Assembly (NCBI RefSeq): GCF_041734645.1
Contig: NZ_CP162010.1
Coordinates: forward strand, 310,001 to 374,000
Reading direction: 5' to 3'
From: Rodentibacter sp901420285
GTDB lineage: Bacteria; Pseudomonadota; Gammaproteobacteria; Enterobacterales; Pasteurellaceae
Length of the DNA: 64,000 bases
Positions 34,764 to 43,582 of this stretch are shown here, in pieces (position 1 is the first letter of the stretch; every line of letters begins with the position of its first letter). The position numbers and the translations under genes are program-made. The notes under the pieces were generated by a model. The model was not told the DNA's origin. It was given only the letters and a program-made list of their open reading frames with translations, and searched no databases.

Positions 34764-35069
34764 TTAATTTGTTTCCTCAGTATAACCCTTCATGCTACTA
34801 AGTTTTGCTAAACCTATATTGCAACTTTTCAACTGTGTAGCCAGTTCCATTTCAAGAATTTGTTGCTTACTTTGGTTCAGTTTATTTTTGATTTTGCTTA
34901 CTTGAGTATGCGTACCCGGTTGTTTTTCAGCCTGCGCAATTAAATTTTCTGTTTCTTTGAATAATTGCTCGCATTGTTGCGGCAACATATTTTTTTCTGG
35001 TGTTGCTGCAATTGTGGAAAACGAAACCATAGAAAATAATGCAGCTAAAATACTTGAGATTTTTTTCAT
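34764..35069 (-). CDS. Small periplasmic protein of unknown function (DUF5339-like)
   Basis: About 101 residues: a signal peptide MKKISSILAALFSMVSFSTIAA and a mature helical domain of about 80 residues with two cysteines (QQCEQLF and KSCNIG) that could form a disulfide. It resembles small Pasteurellaceae proteins grouped as DUF5339; I am only moderately sure of that family name. ATG 35069 is preferred because GAAGGA lies eight bases upstream; an earlier in-frame ATG at 35084 overlaps that ribosome site. No function can be assigned. Confidence 0.7.
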   Translation of the reverse strand: MKKISSILAALFSMVSFSTIAATPEKNMLPQQCEQLFKETENLIAQAEKQPGTHTQVSKIKNKLNQSKQQILEMELATQLKSCNIGLAKLSSMKGYTEETN

Positions 35070-35222
35070 TATGAAATCCTTCAATAAGATTTTCTAGATA
35101 TGACGGTGGGCGAAGTTAGCAAAATACGAGATTATTGTCTAGGGAAAATTGATAATTTTGCGATAAACGGACGTACTATTTATTGGCTCCGTAATATCCT
35201 ATCTATTTTAGAAAAGGGAAAT

Positions 35223-35236
35223 TTGATGTAAATCAA
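35223..35236. promoter_or_regulatory. FNR box upstream of cydABX
   Basis: TTGAT-GTAA-ATCAA is a perfect match to the FNR consensus. A TATAAT lies at 35254-35259. The box covers the -35 position rather than the usual class II activating position, so repression by FNR, as known for E. coli cyd, fits better. This is inference. Confidence 0.75.
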
Positions 35237-35253
35237 TTTCATGTATGGCTAGC

Positions 35254-35259
35254 TATAAT
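35254..35259 (+). promoter_or_regulatory. -10 box of a probable cydA promoter
   Basis: A consensus TATAAT within CTAGCTATAATGGGG, with no good -35 at 17 bases, where the FNR box lies instead. Confidence 0.5.
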
Positions 35260-35512
35260 GGGGTATTTGCTATTTATATCAAAAAATATGATGTGGATAG
35301 CATTTTTAGTGTTTTTTATCCTTATGTTTAGTAGTAGAATAACTACCATTCTTGAGTTATCCGCGTTGTAATCCGTAATTTGATGTAGTTCGCAAAAGGG
35401 ATTATTGTGTGCGGTAATTCAGTTTTCGCTTAATAATTGTGCATTTTGTCTGTTGTTGAGTAGCTTTTGGGGTGATTATTTAAGGGATTCCTTTATTAAT
35501 CATAGTGAATAA

Positions 35513-35532
35513 CTTGTAATTATTACAAGAGG
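35513..35532 (+). promoter_or_regulatory. Palindrome overlapping the cydA ribosome site
   Basis: CTTGTAAT-T-ATTACAAG is a perfect 17-base palindrome whose last two bases begin the AGAGG ribosome site, five bases before ATG. It could be an operator or could affect translation initiation. Confidence 0.6.
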
Positions 35533-35537
35533 TTGAG

Positions 35538-37103
35538 ATGTTGGACGTTGTTGAACTTTCTCGCTTGCAGTTTGCTTTAACTGCGTTATATCACTTCATT
35601 TTTGTTCCTCTTACATTAGGTTTGTCTTTCATTCTCGTCATTATGGAAACGACCTATGTGGTGACAGGTAAAGAAGTTTATAAAGATATGACAAAATTTT
35701 GGGGTAAGTTATTTGGTATTAACTTTGCCCTTGGCGTGACCACCGGTATTATTATGGAATTCCAATTCGGTACTAACTGGTCTTACTATTCTCATTATGT
35801 AGGTGATATTTTCGGTGCACCGTTGGCGATTGAAGCATTACTTGCATTTTTCTTAGAATCGACTTTCGTCGGTTTATTTTTCTTTGGTTGGGATCGCTTA
35901 ACTAAAGGTAAACACTTACTTGCAACTTATTGCGTAGCGTTCGGTTCAAACCTTTCTGCAATGTGGATTTTGGTGGCAAACGGTTGGATGCAAAACCCGG
36001 TTGCGGCGGAGTTCAATTTTGAAACCGTACGCATGGAAATGACGAACTTTATGGATTTATGGTTGAATCCTGTTGCGCAAAGTAAATTCTTACACACCCT
36101 TTCTGCCGGTTATACCTCAGGTGCTTTTTTTGTATTGGCGATTAGTGCGTTTTATTTGTTAAAAGGTCGTGATCTTAGTTTTGCCAAACGTTCTTTCTCT
36201 GTTGCGGCAACCTTTGGTTTTATCGCTTCGCTTGCGGTTGTAATTTTAGGGGATGAGTCCGGTTACGATATCGGTAAGGCTCAGCCGGTGAAATTAGCGG
36301 CGATGGAAGCGGAATTTGAAACGCATCCGGCACCGACAGCATTCCATCCGGTTGCGATTCCAAATACCGCTGAAATGAAAAATGATTTTGCGATTAGTGT
36401 ACCTATGCTTGGTGGCATAATTGCAACTCGTTCTTTTGATAAAGAAATTACCGGTTTAAAAGAACTCCAAGCATTAAACGAAAATCGGGTACGTAACGGT
36501 ATGGTGGCTTATGATCTTTTCACTCAATTGAAAGCGGAGAAAAAAGCATCGGGTCAAGTCAATCCTGAAACTAAAGCGAAATTCGATGAAGTGAAAAAAG
36601 ATCTTGGTTTCGGTTTATTGTTAAAACGCTACACCGATAAAGTGGTGGATGCGACAGAAGAGCAAATTAAACAGGCTGCGCGCGATACCATTCCGAATGT
36701 GGGGCCTAACTTTTGGGCGTTTCGCGCAATGCTCGCTGCGGGTGGTTTAATCGCCTTATTAGCCTTCGGCGCATTTGTTCAAAACTTGCGTAATAAAGTG
36801 ATGCAAAGTCGATTATTGCTAAAAGCTTTATTATGGGGGTTACCGTTGCCTTGGATTGCCATCGAATGCGGTTGGTTCTTGGCGGAATACGGTCGTCAAC
36901 CATGGGCAATTTATGAAGTGTTGCCGGTAGGCATTTCTGCTTCTCACCTAAGTGTGGGCGATCTTTGGTTCTCTATCGGTTTAATCTGCGCACTTTATTT
37001 AGCCTTTATTATTGTTGAAATGTACTTAATGTTTAAATATGCACGTTTAGGGCCAAGTGCATTGAAAACCGGCAAATACTACTTTGAGCAATCATCTAAA
37101 TAA
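35538..37103 (+). CDS. cydA: Cytochrome bd quinol oxidase subunit I
   Basis: Haem-bearing subunit of the high-affinity terminal oxidase in the inner membrane, 521 residues. A haem b595 ligand candidate His lies in ALYHFIFVPLTLG and a haem b558 ligand His in HTLSAGY. The quinol loop contains GDESGYDIGKAQPVKLAAME and is of the long type, with an insertion up to about residue 380. First gene of cydA-cydB-cydX-ybgE. Confidence 0.95.
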   Translation: MLDVVELSRLQFALTALYHFIFVPLTLGLSFILVIMETTYVVTGKEVYKDMTKFWGKLFGINFALGVTTGIIMEFQFGTNWSYYSHYVGDIFGAPLAIEALLAFFLESTFVGLFFFGWDRLTKGKHLLATYCVAFGSNLSAMWILVANGWMQNPVAAEFNFETVRMEMTNFMDLWLNPVAQSKFLHTLSAGYTSGAFFVLAISAFYLLKGRDLSFAKRSFSVAATFGFIASLAVVILGDESGYDIGKAQPVKLAAMEAEFETHPAPTAFHPVAIPNTAEMKNDFAISVPMLGGIIATRSFDKEITGLKELQALNENRVRNGMVAYDLFTQLKAEKKASGQVNPETKAKFDEVKKDLGFGLLLKRYTDKVVDATEEQIKQAARDTIPNVGPNFWAFRAMLAAGGLIALLAFGAFVQNLRNKVMQSRLLLKALLWGLPLPWIAIECGWFLAEYGRQPWAIYEVLPVGISASHLSVGDLWFSIGLICALYLAFIIVEMYLMFKYARLGPSALKTGKYYFEQSSK

Positions 37104-37117
37104 GCAGGAGACGAATT

Positions 37118-38254
37118 ATGATTGATTATGAATTTCTACGTTTTATTTGGTGGATATTGGTCATCGTATTGCTGATCGGTTTTTCTGTAACTGATGGCTT
37201 TGATATGGGCGTAACCGCGCTTTTACCAATTGTCGGTAAAAAAGAAGTGGAACGTCGAATTATGATTAACACAATAGCACCGCATTGGGACGGTAACCAA
37301 GTTTGGTTGTTAACCGCCGGTGGTGCGGTGTTCGCAGCCTGGCCTATCGTATATGCCGTTTCTTTCTCCGGTTTCTATATCGCATTGGTATTAGTGTTGG
37401 CAGCGTTATTCTTCCGTCCGATTGGTTTTGAATACCGTGCCAAAATTGATAGCCCAACATGGCGTACTGTCTGGGATTGGGGGTTGTTTGCAGGTGGTTT
37501 TGTACCGGCATTAGTGTTTGGCGTAGCATTCGGTAATTTACTACAAGGTGTGCCATTTGAATTCAATGAAATCGCACAAGTTACCTATACGGGGTCATTT
37601 TTTGCTTTATTAAACCCGTTCGCTTTATTATGCGGTGTGATTAGTTTGGCCATGCTTGTCACGCACGGTGCAAACTGGTTACAAATGAAAACCACGGCTG
37701 AATTAAGAGATCGTGCTCGTGCAATTACTCAAATCGGCGCACTTGTAACTTTGATCGCATTTGTGCTTGCAGGCGTATGGCTATACTTTAAGGATGGTTA
37801 TGTTGTAACCAGTGCTATTGACCACTTAGCGCCTTCTTCTCCTATGGGTAAAGAAGTGAAAGTAGAAATTGGAGCATGGTTCAAAAACTTCAACGAAATG
37901 CCGATTCTACGGCTTTTCCCTGCATTGGTAGTGGTGGGCGCATTGCTAAATATTGCCGCTTCTAAAGCAAATCGTTGCGGTTTCGCGTTCTTCTTTTCGG
38001 CATTAACTATGGCCGGCGTGATTATTACCGCTGCGGTTTCTATGTTCCCGTTCGTAATGCCTTCAAGTTCTCATCCAGAACAAAGCTTGTTAATGTGGGA
38101 TGCAACCTCAAGCGAATTAACCTTAACCTTAATGCTAGGTTTAGCGCTCGTATTTGTAACAATTTCTCTTGCGTACACCATTTGGTCATACATGAAAATG
38201 TTCGGCCGTTTGGATGAAAGCTTTGTGGCAAACAACAAAAACTCATTATACTAA
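37118..38254 (+). CDS. cydB: Cytochrome bd quinol oxidase subunit II
   Basis: Second core subunit of the bd oxidase, 378 residues, about nine membrane spans. The N-terminal YEFLRFIWWILVIVLLIGFS and the conserved FDMGVTALLP and HWDGNQVWLL segments are diagnostic. It starts 14 bases after cydA with a GCAGGAG ribosome site. It contains a dispersed repeat core at 37277-37286, read as I-A-P-H-W, using the invariant HWDGN motif. Confidence 0.95.
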   Translation: MIDYEFLRFIWWILVIVLLIGFSVTDGFDMGVTALLPIVGKKEVERRIMINTIAPHWDGNQVWLLTAGGAVFAAWPIVYAVSFSGFYIALVLVLAALFFRPIGFEYRAKIDSPTWRTVWDWGLFAGGFVPALVFGVAFGNLLQGVPFEFNEIAQVTYTGSFFALLNPFALLCGVISLAMLVTHGANWLQMKTTAELRDRARAITQIGALVTLIAFVLAGVWLYFKDGYVVTSAIDHLAPSSPMGKEVKVEIGAWFKNFNEMPILRLFPALVVVGALLNIAASKANRCGFAFFFSALTMAGVIITAAVSMFPFVMPSSSHPEQSLLMWDATSSELTLTLMLGLALVFVTISLAYTIWSYMKMFGRLDESFVANNKNSLY

Positions 38255-38263
38255 GGAGACAAT

Positions 38264-38362
38264 ATGTTATACGCAATTTGGATAGTGGGTGTTTTAACAG
38301 CAATTTTTGCAAGCGTAAAAGTCACAAAAAGTAAAGAAAATTTAGGGAAATTCGACGAATAA
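38264..38362 (+). CDS. cydX: Cytochrome bd oxidase small subunit CydX
   Basis: A 32-residue single-span protein (MLYAIWIVGVLTAIFASVKV, then a charged tail) located nine bases after cydB with a strong AAGGAGAC ribosome site. CydX proteins stabilise the haems of bd oxidase. The order cydB-cydX-ybgE and the aromatic start followed by one hydrophobic span support the call. Its stop overlaps the ybgE start (TAATG). Confidence 0.88.
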   Translation: MLYAIWIVGVLTAIFASVKVTKSKENLGKFDE

Positions 38363-38643
38363 TGATTCGCGTTCTTTATCAATATGTTAATAAGGGTTCG
38401 TTCAGAACCCTTTCATTTATTTTGGCGATAGCATTAACATTCGCTTTTTTCTTCAATTTTAATGGTTTCTCCAGCGGGCTAAGAACAGCCAATCCTTTTC
38501 TAGTCTTATTTATTTTATGGGGCTTAATAACCTCTTGGATCCACGGCATCGGCTTTGAAGTGAAGCTCGCCTTTTGGCGTTTACTTTTTTTGCCTTATTG
38601 GGGGTACCTTGCGTTTTTATCGGCGATCATCGTTCATTATTGA
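38362..38643 (+). CDS. ybgE: Cyd operon membrane protein YbgE
   Basis: A 93-residue protein with about three hydrophobic spans, of the family found after cydX. Its exact function is unknown. The WIHGIGFEVKLAFWRLLFLP segment is the conserved part. Start and stop overlap with cydX (TAATG), so it is translationally coupled. Confidence 0.88.
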   Translation: MIRVLYQYVNKGSFRTLSFILAIALTFAFFFNFNGFSSGLRTANPFLVLFILWGLITSWIHGIGFEVKLAFWRLLFLPYWGYLAFLSAIIVHY

Positions 38644-38654
38644 CAAGTCAAAAT

Positions 38655-38666
38655 AGCACCGCATTG
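38655..38666 (+). repeat. Single dispersed repeat (ybgE-ybgC gap)
   Basis: AGCACCGCATTG in the full AT-rich context AAAATAGCACCG, followed by AAAG. Confidence 0.8.
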
Positions 38667-38736
38667 AAAGTGCTTGCGCCGAGTAAAAACAGTCTCTAAA
38701 ATACGCGACCTCAGACTTCTTAATGGGGAAAGCAAG

Positions 38737-39162
38737 GTGAGTTCAAGGATTTTTCGTTTTCCGGTTCGTGTTTATTATGAGGATACGGATGCTGGTGGAG
38801 TAGTTTATCACGCTCGCTATTTGCATTTTTTCGAACGCGCCAGAACGGAATATCTAAGACTGCTGGAATTTTCTCAACAAACCTTGTTGCAGGAACAACA
38901 AAGCGCGTTTGTTGTCAAATCGATGGCGCTTGACTATCGCGTTCCGGCAAAATTGGATGATTATCTTATTATTGAAACCGAAGTTAGCGCGATTAAAGGT
39001 GCGACAATCCTTTTTGAGCAACGATTAATACGTGATACGGTGATTTTATCAAAGGCTACTGTAAAAGTAGCTTATGTTGATTTAGGCAAAATGAAACCGG
39101 CGGCGATTCCGACAGAAATAAAAGCCGCCTTTTTAAACAATATAGAACACTTTTCGGAGTAG
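38737..39162 (+). CDS. ybgC: Tol-Pal system acyl-CoA thioesterase YbgC
   Basis: Hot-dog fold thioesterase of 141 residues that hydrolyses acyl-CoA and associates with phospholipid enzymes. The active-site Asp lies in YYEDTDAGGVVYHARYL. The frame is open from a TTG at 38674, but GTG 38737 has GGGGAAAG upstream and gives the usual length and N-terminus, so I use it. It is the first gene of the ybgC-tolQ-tolR-tolA-tolB-pal cluster; tolQ begins four bases after its stop. Confidence 0.9.
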   Translation: MSSRIFRFPVRVYYEDTDAGGVVYHARYLHFFERARTEYLRLLEFSQQTLLQEQQSAFVVKSMALDYRVPAKLDDYLIIETEVSAIKGATILFEQRLIRDTVILSKATVKVAYVDLGKMKPAAIPTEIKAAFLNNIEHFSE

Positions 39163-39165
39163 CTG

Positions 39166-39858
39166 ATGACTGCAGAATTGAACTTTTTAGAGCTTTTTCT
39201 AAAAGCGAGTATTGTTGTTCAACTTGTAATTGTGATTTTAATTTCATTCTCAATTATTTCTTGGACGATTATTATCCAACGTAGTCGTGTATTAACAAAT
39301 GCGTTAAAAGAAGCGAATACTTTTGAAGATCGTTTCTGGTCAGGCGAAGACTTAAATAAATTATACGAAGGTTTATCAAATCGCCGCGACGGGTTAACTG
39401 GAAGCGAACAAATTTTCTTTGTCGGTTTTAAGGAATTTTCTCGTTTAAAGCAAGTCAATCCGGAGGCGCCTGAAGCGATAATTAAAGGAACTTCGCGAGC
39501 AATGAATTTAGCGATGAATCGAGAAGTGGAAATGCTTGAAAGTCGCGTGCCGTTCTTAGCAACAGTGGCTTCTGTAAGCCCGTATATCGGTTTGTTCGGT
39601 ACCGTTTGGGGGATTATGCACGCTTTTATGGCATTAAGTGGCGCTAAGCAAGCCACTTTACAAATGGTAGCACCGGGGATTGCGGAAGCATTGATTGCAA
39701 CTGCCATCGGTTTGTTTGCTGCGATTCCGGCCGTCATGGCTTATAACCGGTTAAGCTTACGTGTAAATGCGATTGAGCAAAATTACGGTAACTTTATTGA
39801 TGAATTTACCACGATTTTACATCGTCAAGCCTTTGGTAGAGCACCGCATTCCCATTAA
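39166..39858 (+). CDS. tolQ: Tol-Pal system protein TolQ
   Basis: Proton-channel subunit of the inner-membrane TolQRA motor that drives outer-membrane constriction, 230 residues with three spans. The VASVSPYIGLFGTVWGIMHAF segment is the conserved channel region, followed by IAEALIATAIGLFAAIPAV. The C-terminus overlaps a dispersed repeat core (39841-39850), encoding R-A-P-H-S. Confidence 0.95.
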   Translation: MTAELNFLELFLKASIVVQLVIVILISFSIISWTIIIQRSRVLTNALKEANTFEDRFWSGEDLNKLYEGLSNRRDGLTGSEQIFFVGFKEFSRLKQVNPEAPEAIIKGTSRAMNLAMNREVEMLESRVPFLATVASVSPYIGLFGTVWGIMHAFMALSGAKQATLQMVAPGIAEALIATAIGLFAAIPAVMAYNRLSLRVNAIEQNYGNFIDEFTTILHRQAFGRAPHSH

Positions 39859-39910
39859 ATGGGAAAACGTTAAAAATATAGTCTTTTAGCGTGGTTTTTT
39901 AGGGGAAAAT

Positions 39911-40330
39911 ATGGCTCGTCGTTCACGTAAAGAAATTAAATCTGAAATTAATATTGTGCCGTTCTTGGATGTATTGCTAGTACTCGTACTTATCTTTATG
40001 GCGACCGCACCCATTATCAGTCAAAGCGTCCAAGTGGAATTGCCAGATTCGGTACAAAGTCAAAATGTGTCAAATGAAGATAAAACACCGGTGATTTTAG
40101 AAGTTTCCGGCGTTGGGCAGTACGCGCTTTCTATCGGCGGTGAGCGCCAAGAAGGCCTAACGGAAGAAATGGTGACGCAGTTATCAAAACAAGAATTTGA
40201 TAAGGATAACAATACGATGTTCCTTGTTGGAGGAGCAAAAGAAGTGCCTTATGAAGAAGTTATCAAAGCATTGAATTTACTTCATTTGGCGGGTATTAAA
40301 TCTGTCGGTTTAATGACGAACCCAATTTAA
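39911..40330 (+). CDS. tolR: Tol-Pal system protein TolR
   Basis: ExbD-family partner of TolQ, 139 residues. A single span (about 16-36) contains the proton-pathway Asp in INIVPFLDVLLVLVLIF, and a periplasmic domain follows. It is placed between tolQ and tolA. Confidence 0.95.
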   Translation: MARRSRKEIKSEINIVPFLDVLLVLVLIFMATAPIISQSVQVELPDSVQSQNVSNEDKTPVILEVSGVGQYALSIGGERQEGLTEEMVTQLSKQEFDKDNNTMFLVGGAKEVPYEEVIKALNLLHLAGIKSVGLMTNPI

Positions 40331-40347
40331 TCGAGAGTAGGTAAAAC

Positions 40348-41508
40348 GTGCAGAATAATCGACAAAAAAAAGGTGCGAATGCGTTTGTCATTTCGATTCT
40401 TATGCACCTTGCTTTGTTCGGTCTGTTGATTTGGAGCTCTTTCTATCAAACCGTTGAAATTATGGGCGGCGGTGAAGGTGATGGCGATGCACTTGGCGCG
40501 GTAATGGTTGATACGGGGAATGCATCGCAAGAATGGGGGCGTCTCCAACAGCAGAATAAAGGGCAAACCGATAAACAGAAAAAGACAGATCCGGTAGAAG
40601 AAAAACCGCTTGTTGAACAGCAAGAAGAAGTTCGTCGGCAAGAAATTGCAAAACAAGAAGAGCTGAAGCATCAGCAGGAAATTCAGCGCCAACAAGAAAT
40701 TGAACGTCAAAAGCAAGAATTAATAGAGAAGCAAAGACAGCAAGAACTTGTTCGCCAAGAAGTATTGGAAAAGCAAAAACAAGCCGAAGAAGCGAAAGCA
40801 AAACAAGCCGCGGAAGCGGCAAAGCTTAAAGCTGAGGCAGAGGCTAAACGTTTAGCCGCAGCAAAACAAGCGGAAGAAGAGGCTAAGGCGAAGGCGGCAG
40901 AGGCAGCCGAAAAAGCGAAGAAACAAGCAGAGGAAAAAGCCAAAGTAGAGGCAGAGGCCAAAGCGAAAGCTGAAGCAGAAGCGAAGGCTAAAGCAGATGC
41001 TGATGCGAAGGCTGCGGCGGATGCAAAGGCGAAAGCAGATGCTAAGGCAAAAGCTGCCGCGGATGCGAAAGCAAAAGCGGAAGCAGCAGCTGCAGTTAAG
41101 CGTAAAGCGGATCAAACTGCATTAGATGATTTTATGAACGGAGGCGATCTTGGCGGCGGTAGCGCTTCTAAAGGTGGCAATGCAAGCAAAGGTGGAACGC
41201 AAGGTAGTGGCGCTAGCTTGGGCTTGGGCGACGGCGGTAAAGTAGGTGACCAATATGCAGGTGTTATTAAGCGTGAAATTCAGCGCCGTTTCCTAAAAGA
41301 TCCAAGTTTTGCGGGAAAAGTTTGTCGAATTAAGATTCAGTTGGAGCGAGATGGTACGATTCTAGGTTATCAGAAGGTGTCAGGTTCCGAGGATATTTGT
41401 ACTGCTGCACTCAGTGCAGTGGCTAGAACCAAGAAAGTTCCTGCGGCACCGTCTGATGCTGTGTATGAAAAATACAAAGCACCGATTATTGATTTCGATA
41501 TCAAATGA
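40348..41508 (+). CDS. tolA: Tol-Pal system protein TolA
   Basis: Trans-periplasmic arm of the Tol system, 386 residues, starting at GTG with a GAGAGTAGG ribosome site. A single span lies at about 12-32. Domain II (about 65-255) is a long Ala/Lys/Glu-rich helix with many EAKAKAEA-type repeats. A Gly/Ser linker and the globular domain III (about 290-386) with the Cys pair KVCRIKI and EDICTAA end the protein. The repetitive domain II DNA is a likely site of length variation between strains. Confidence 0.94.
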   Translation: MQNNRQKKGANAFVISILMHLALFGLLIWSSFYQTVEIMGGGEGDGDALGAVMVDTGNASQEWGRLQQQNKGQTDKQKKTDPVEEKPLVEQQEEVRRQEIAKQEELKHQQEIQRQQEIERQKQELIEKQRQQELVRQEVLEKQKQAEEAKAKQAAEAAKLKAEAEAKRLAAAKQAEEEAKAKAAEAAEKAKKQAEEKAKVEAEAKAKAEAEAKAKADADAKAAADAKAKADAKAKAAADAKAKAEAAAAVKRKADQTALDDFMNGGDLGGGSASKGGNASKGGTQGSGASLGLGDGGKVGDQYAGVIKREIQRRFLKDPSFAGKVCRIKIQLERDGTILGYQKVSGSEDICTAALSAVARTKKVPAAPSDAVYEKYKAPIIDFDIK

Positions 41509-41550
41509 TTGTTTTGAGAAGTATGTACTCGTTAACGTAAGGATAACAAA

Positions 41551-42834
41551 ATGAAATTATTCAAAAAATTAATAGGTGTATTTGCAGCGCTCTTTGTTGT
41601 TGCAGGTCACGTTGTGGCGGATGATGAAGTTCGCATTGTGATTGATGAAGGGGTGGATGGCGCACGTCCTATTGCCGTCGTGCCGTTCGCAGGTTCTGCC
41701 CCTGAAAATATTGGCAAAATCATTGCGGATGATTTGCGTAATAGCGGTAAATTCAATCCTATTTCGGAAGCTAGGATGCCTCAGAAACCGACTTCAGCTT
41801 CTGAAGTAAATCCGGAAGCTTGGACTGCATTAGGCATTGATGCAGTTGTGGTCGGACAAGTGACTTCAACCGGAAGTGGTTATAATATCTCCTATCAGTT
41901 AGTCGATACGGTAGGCGCATCAGGTACCCCTGGGACGGTACTCGTACAAAATAGCTATACAGTGACGGATAAATGGTTACGCTATGGTGCTCATACGGTA
42001 AGTGATGAGGTATTTGAAAAATTAACGGGTATTCGAGGGGCTTTTAGAACCCGAATTGCATATGTGGTGCAAAAAAATGGTGGTTCACAACCTTATGAAG
42101 TTCGAGTGGCTGATTATGACGGGTATAATCAATTTATCGTGAACCGTAGTTCGCAACCGATTATGTCTCCAGCCTGGTCGCCAGATGGTAAACGTTTAGC
42201 ATATGTTTCGTTTGAGAATAAAAAATCACAGCTTGTCGTGCAAGATCTTGGTTCAGGTGCGCGTAAAGTTGTTGCATCGTTTCCAGGGCATAACGGTGCT
42301 CCGGCATTCTCGCCAGATGGTTCGCGTTTAGCCTTTGCTTCATCACAAGACGGTACATTAAATATTTACGTGATGAGCGCAAATGGGGGAGTTGTAACTC
42401 AATTAACACGTGGTTCGGGTAATAATACTGAACCGTCTTGGTCACCGGATGGTAACTCAATTTTGTTTACCTCTGATAGAAGTGGTTCCCCTCAAGTTTA
42501 TCTAATGAGTGCTAGTGGTGGTAGCGCTTCACCAATTGGAGGTCGAGGTAGCGCGCAAATTAGTGGCGATGGTAAGATGCTTGTTATGATCAACGGTAAT
42601 AACAATGTCGTAAAACAAGATCTTTCTACCGGTGCCTCGGAAATATTAAGTACATCTTTTTTAGGCGAAAGTCCGAGTATTTCACCTAATGGAATTATGA
42701 TTATTTATAGTTCTACACAAGGCTTAGGAAAGGTGCTACAATTAGTTTCTGCAGATGGTCGCTTTAAGGCGAGTCTTCCAGGAAGTAATGGCCAAGTGAA
42801 ATTTCCAGCTTGGTCGCCATACTTAACTAAATAA
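41551..42834 (+). CDS. tolB: Tol-Pal system beta-propeller protein TolB
   Basis: Periplasmic protein that shuttles between TolA and Pal, 427 residues. The signal peptide ends near AGHVVADDEVRI. An N-terminal alpha/beta domain follows, then a six-bladed propeller from about residue 195, seen in repeats of the type SPAWSPDGKRLAYVS, APAFSPDGSRLAFAS and EPSWSPDGNSILFTS. Confidence 0.95.
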   Translation: MKLFKKLIGVFAALFVVAGHVVADDEVRIVIDEGVDGARPIAVVPFAGSAPENIGKIIADDLRNSGKFNPISEARMPQKPTSASEVNPEAWTALGIDAVVVGQVTSTGSGYNISYQLVDTVGASGTPGTVLVQNSYTVTDKWLRYGAHTVSDEVFEKLTGIRGAFRTRIAYVVQKNGGSQPYEVRVADYDGYNQFIVNRSSQPIMSPAWSPDGKRLAYVSFENKKSQLVVQDLGSGARKVVASFPGHNGAPAFSPDGSRLAFASSQDGTLNIYVMSANGGVVTQLTRGSGNNTEPSWSPDGNSILFTSDRSGSPQVYLMSASGGSASPIGGRGSAQISGDGKMLVMINGNNNVVKQDLSTGASEILSTSFLGESPSISPNGIMIIYSSTQGLGKVLQLVSADGRFKASLPGSNGQVKFPAWSPYLTK

Positions 42835-42855
42835 AAATGTGATTAGGAGAATCTA

Positions 42856-43311
42856 ATGAACAAATTTGTTAAATCATTATTAGTTGCGGGTTCTGTAGCT
42901 GCTTTGGCAGCATGTAGCTCTTCTAGCAACGATGCAGGTGCAAACGGTCAAACTTTCGGTGGCTATTCTGTTGAAGATCTTCAACAACGTTATAACACTG
43001 TGTATTTTGGTTTTGATAAATACAATATTGAAGGCCAGTATGTTCAAATCTTAGATGCGCACGCAGCATATTTAAATGCAACTCCGGCATCTAAAGTAGT
43101 TGTTGAAGGTAATACTGACGAACGTGGTACTCCAGAGTATAACATCGCTTTAGGTCAACGTCGTGCAGATGCAGTTAAATCTTTCTTAGCTGGTAAAGGT
43201 GTTGAAGGTAGCAAAGTTTCAACTGTTTCCTACGGTGAAGAAAAACCGGCTGTATTAGGTCATGATGAAGCCGCATATTCTAAAAACCGCCGCGCAGTAT
43301 TGGCATACTAA
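42856..43311 (+). CDS. pal: Peptidoglycan-associated lipoprotein Pal
   Basis: Outer-membrane lipoprotein that anchors to peptidoglycan, 151 residues; in Haemophilus this is the P6 antigen. The lipobox is LAAC (Cys at 20). The OmpA-like domain includes VYFGFDKYNIEG and the peptidoglycan-binding segment EGNTDERGTPEYNIALGQRR. No cpoB (ybgF) gene follows; a terminator and tRNA genes come next. Confidence 0.96.
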   Translation: MNKFVKSLLVAGSVAALAACSSSSNDAGANGQTFGGYSVEDLQQRYNTVYFGFDKYNIEGQYVQILDAHAAYLNATPASKVVVEGNTDERGTPEYNIALGQRRADAVKSFLAGKGVEGSKVSTVSYGEEKPAVLGHDEAAYSKNRRAVLAY

Positions 43312-43338
43312 TTTTTAGAATAAGCCTAGTTTAAAGAG

Positions 43339-43366
43339 GACGGAGACGTAAGTCTCCGTCTTTTGT
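43339..43366 (+). terminator. pal terminator
   Basis: GACGGAGAC-GTAA-GTCTCCGTC followed by TTTTG closes the tol-pal operon. Confidence 0.92.
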
Positions 43367-43435
43367 TTTTTATAAGCCGAATGTTATAGAATTGATGAGG
43401 ATTCGTTCAACTAACTAAAAAACCTAAAATTTTCC

Positions 43436-43463
43436 TTGCGCCAAAAAATAAAATCAGTAATAT
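43436..43463 (+). promoter_or_regulatory. Promoter of the tRNA-Lys cluster
   Basis: TTGCGC (43436-43441) and TAATAT (43458-43463), 16 bases apart, followed by a GC-rich discriminator (ACGGCACG), a stable-RNA-type promoter. Confidence 0.6.
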
Positions 43464-43483
43464 ACGGCACGTCAAAATGACGT

Positions 43484-43559
43484 GGGTCGTTAGCTCAGTC
43501 GGTAGAGCAGCGGACTTTTAATCCGTTGGTCGAAGGTTCGAATCCTTCACGACCCACCA
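43484..43559 (+). tRNA. tRNA-Lys (anticodon TTT)
   Basis: A 76-base cloverleaf with encoded CCA: acceptor GGGTCGT/ACGACCC, D arm GCTC/GAGC, anticodon loop CTTTTAA and T loop TTCGAAT. It is identical to the copy at 43583. A 7-bp hairpin CACGTCA-AAA-TGACGTG abuts its 5' end. Confidence 0.97.
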
Positions 43560-43582
43560 CTTAAGATATATTCCTCTTCTTG

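Larger units (their letters stand above)
35085..35537. other. Regulatory gap upstream of cydA
   Basis: This 453-base AT-rich gap separates the small minus-strand gene from cydA. It contains an FNR box, an adjacent TATAAT and a palindrome overlapping the cydA ribosome site, listed separately. A leader of about 270 bases would result from the promoter near 35254. No open frame of note. Confidence 0.6.

Noticed and set aside
43312..43483. A cpoB (ybgF) gene after pal
   Set aside because: Pal is followed by a terminator and then tRNA genes; there is no open frame.
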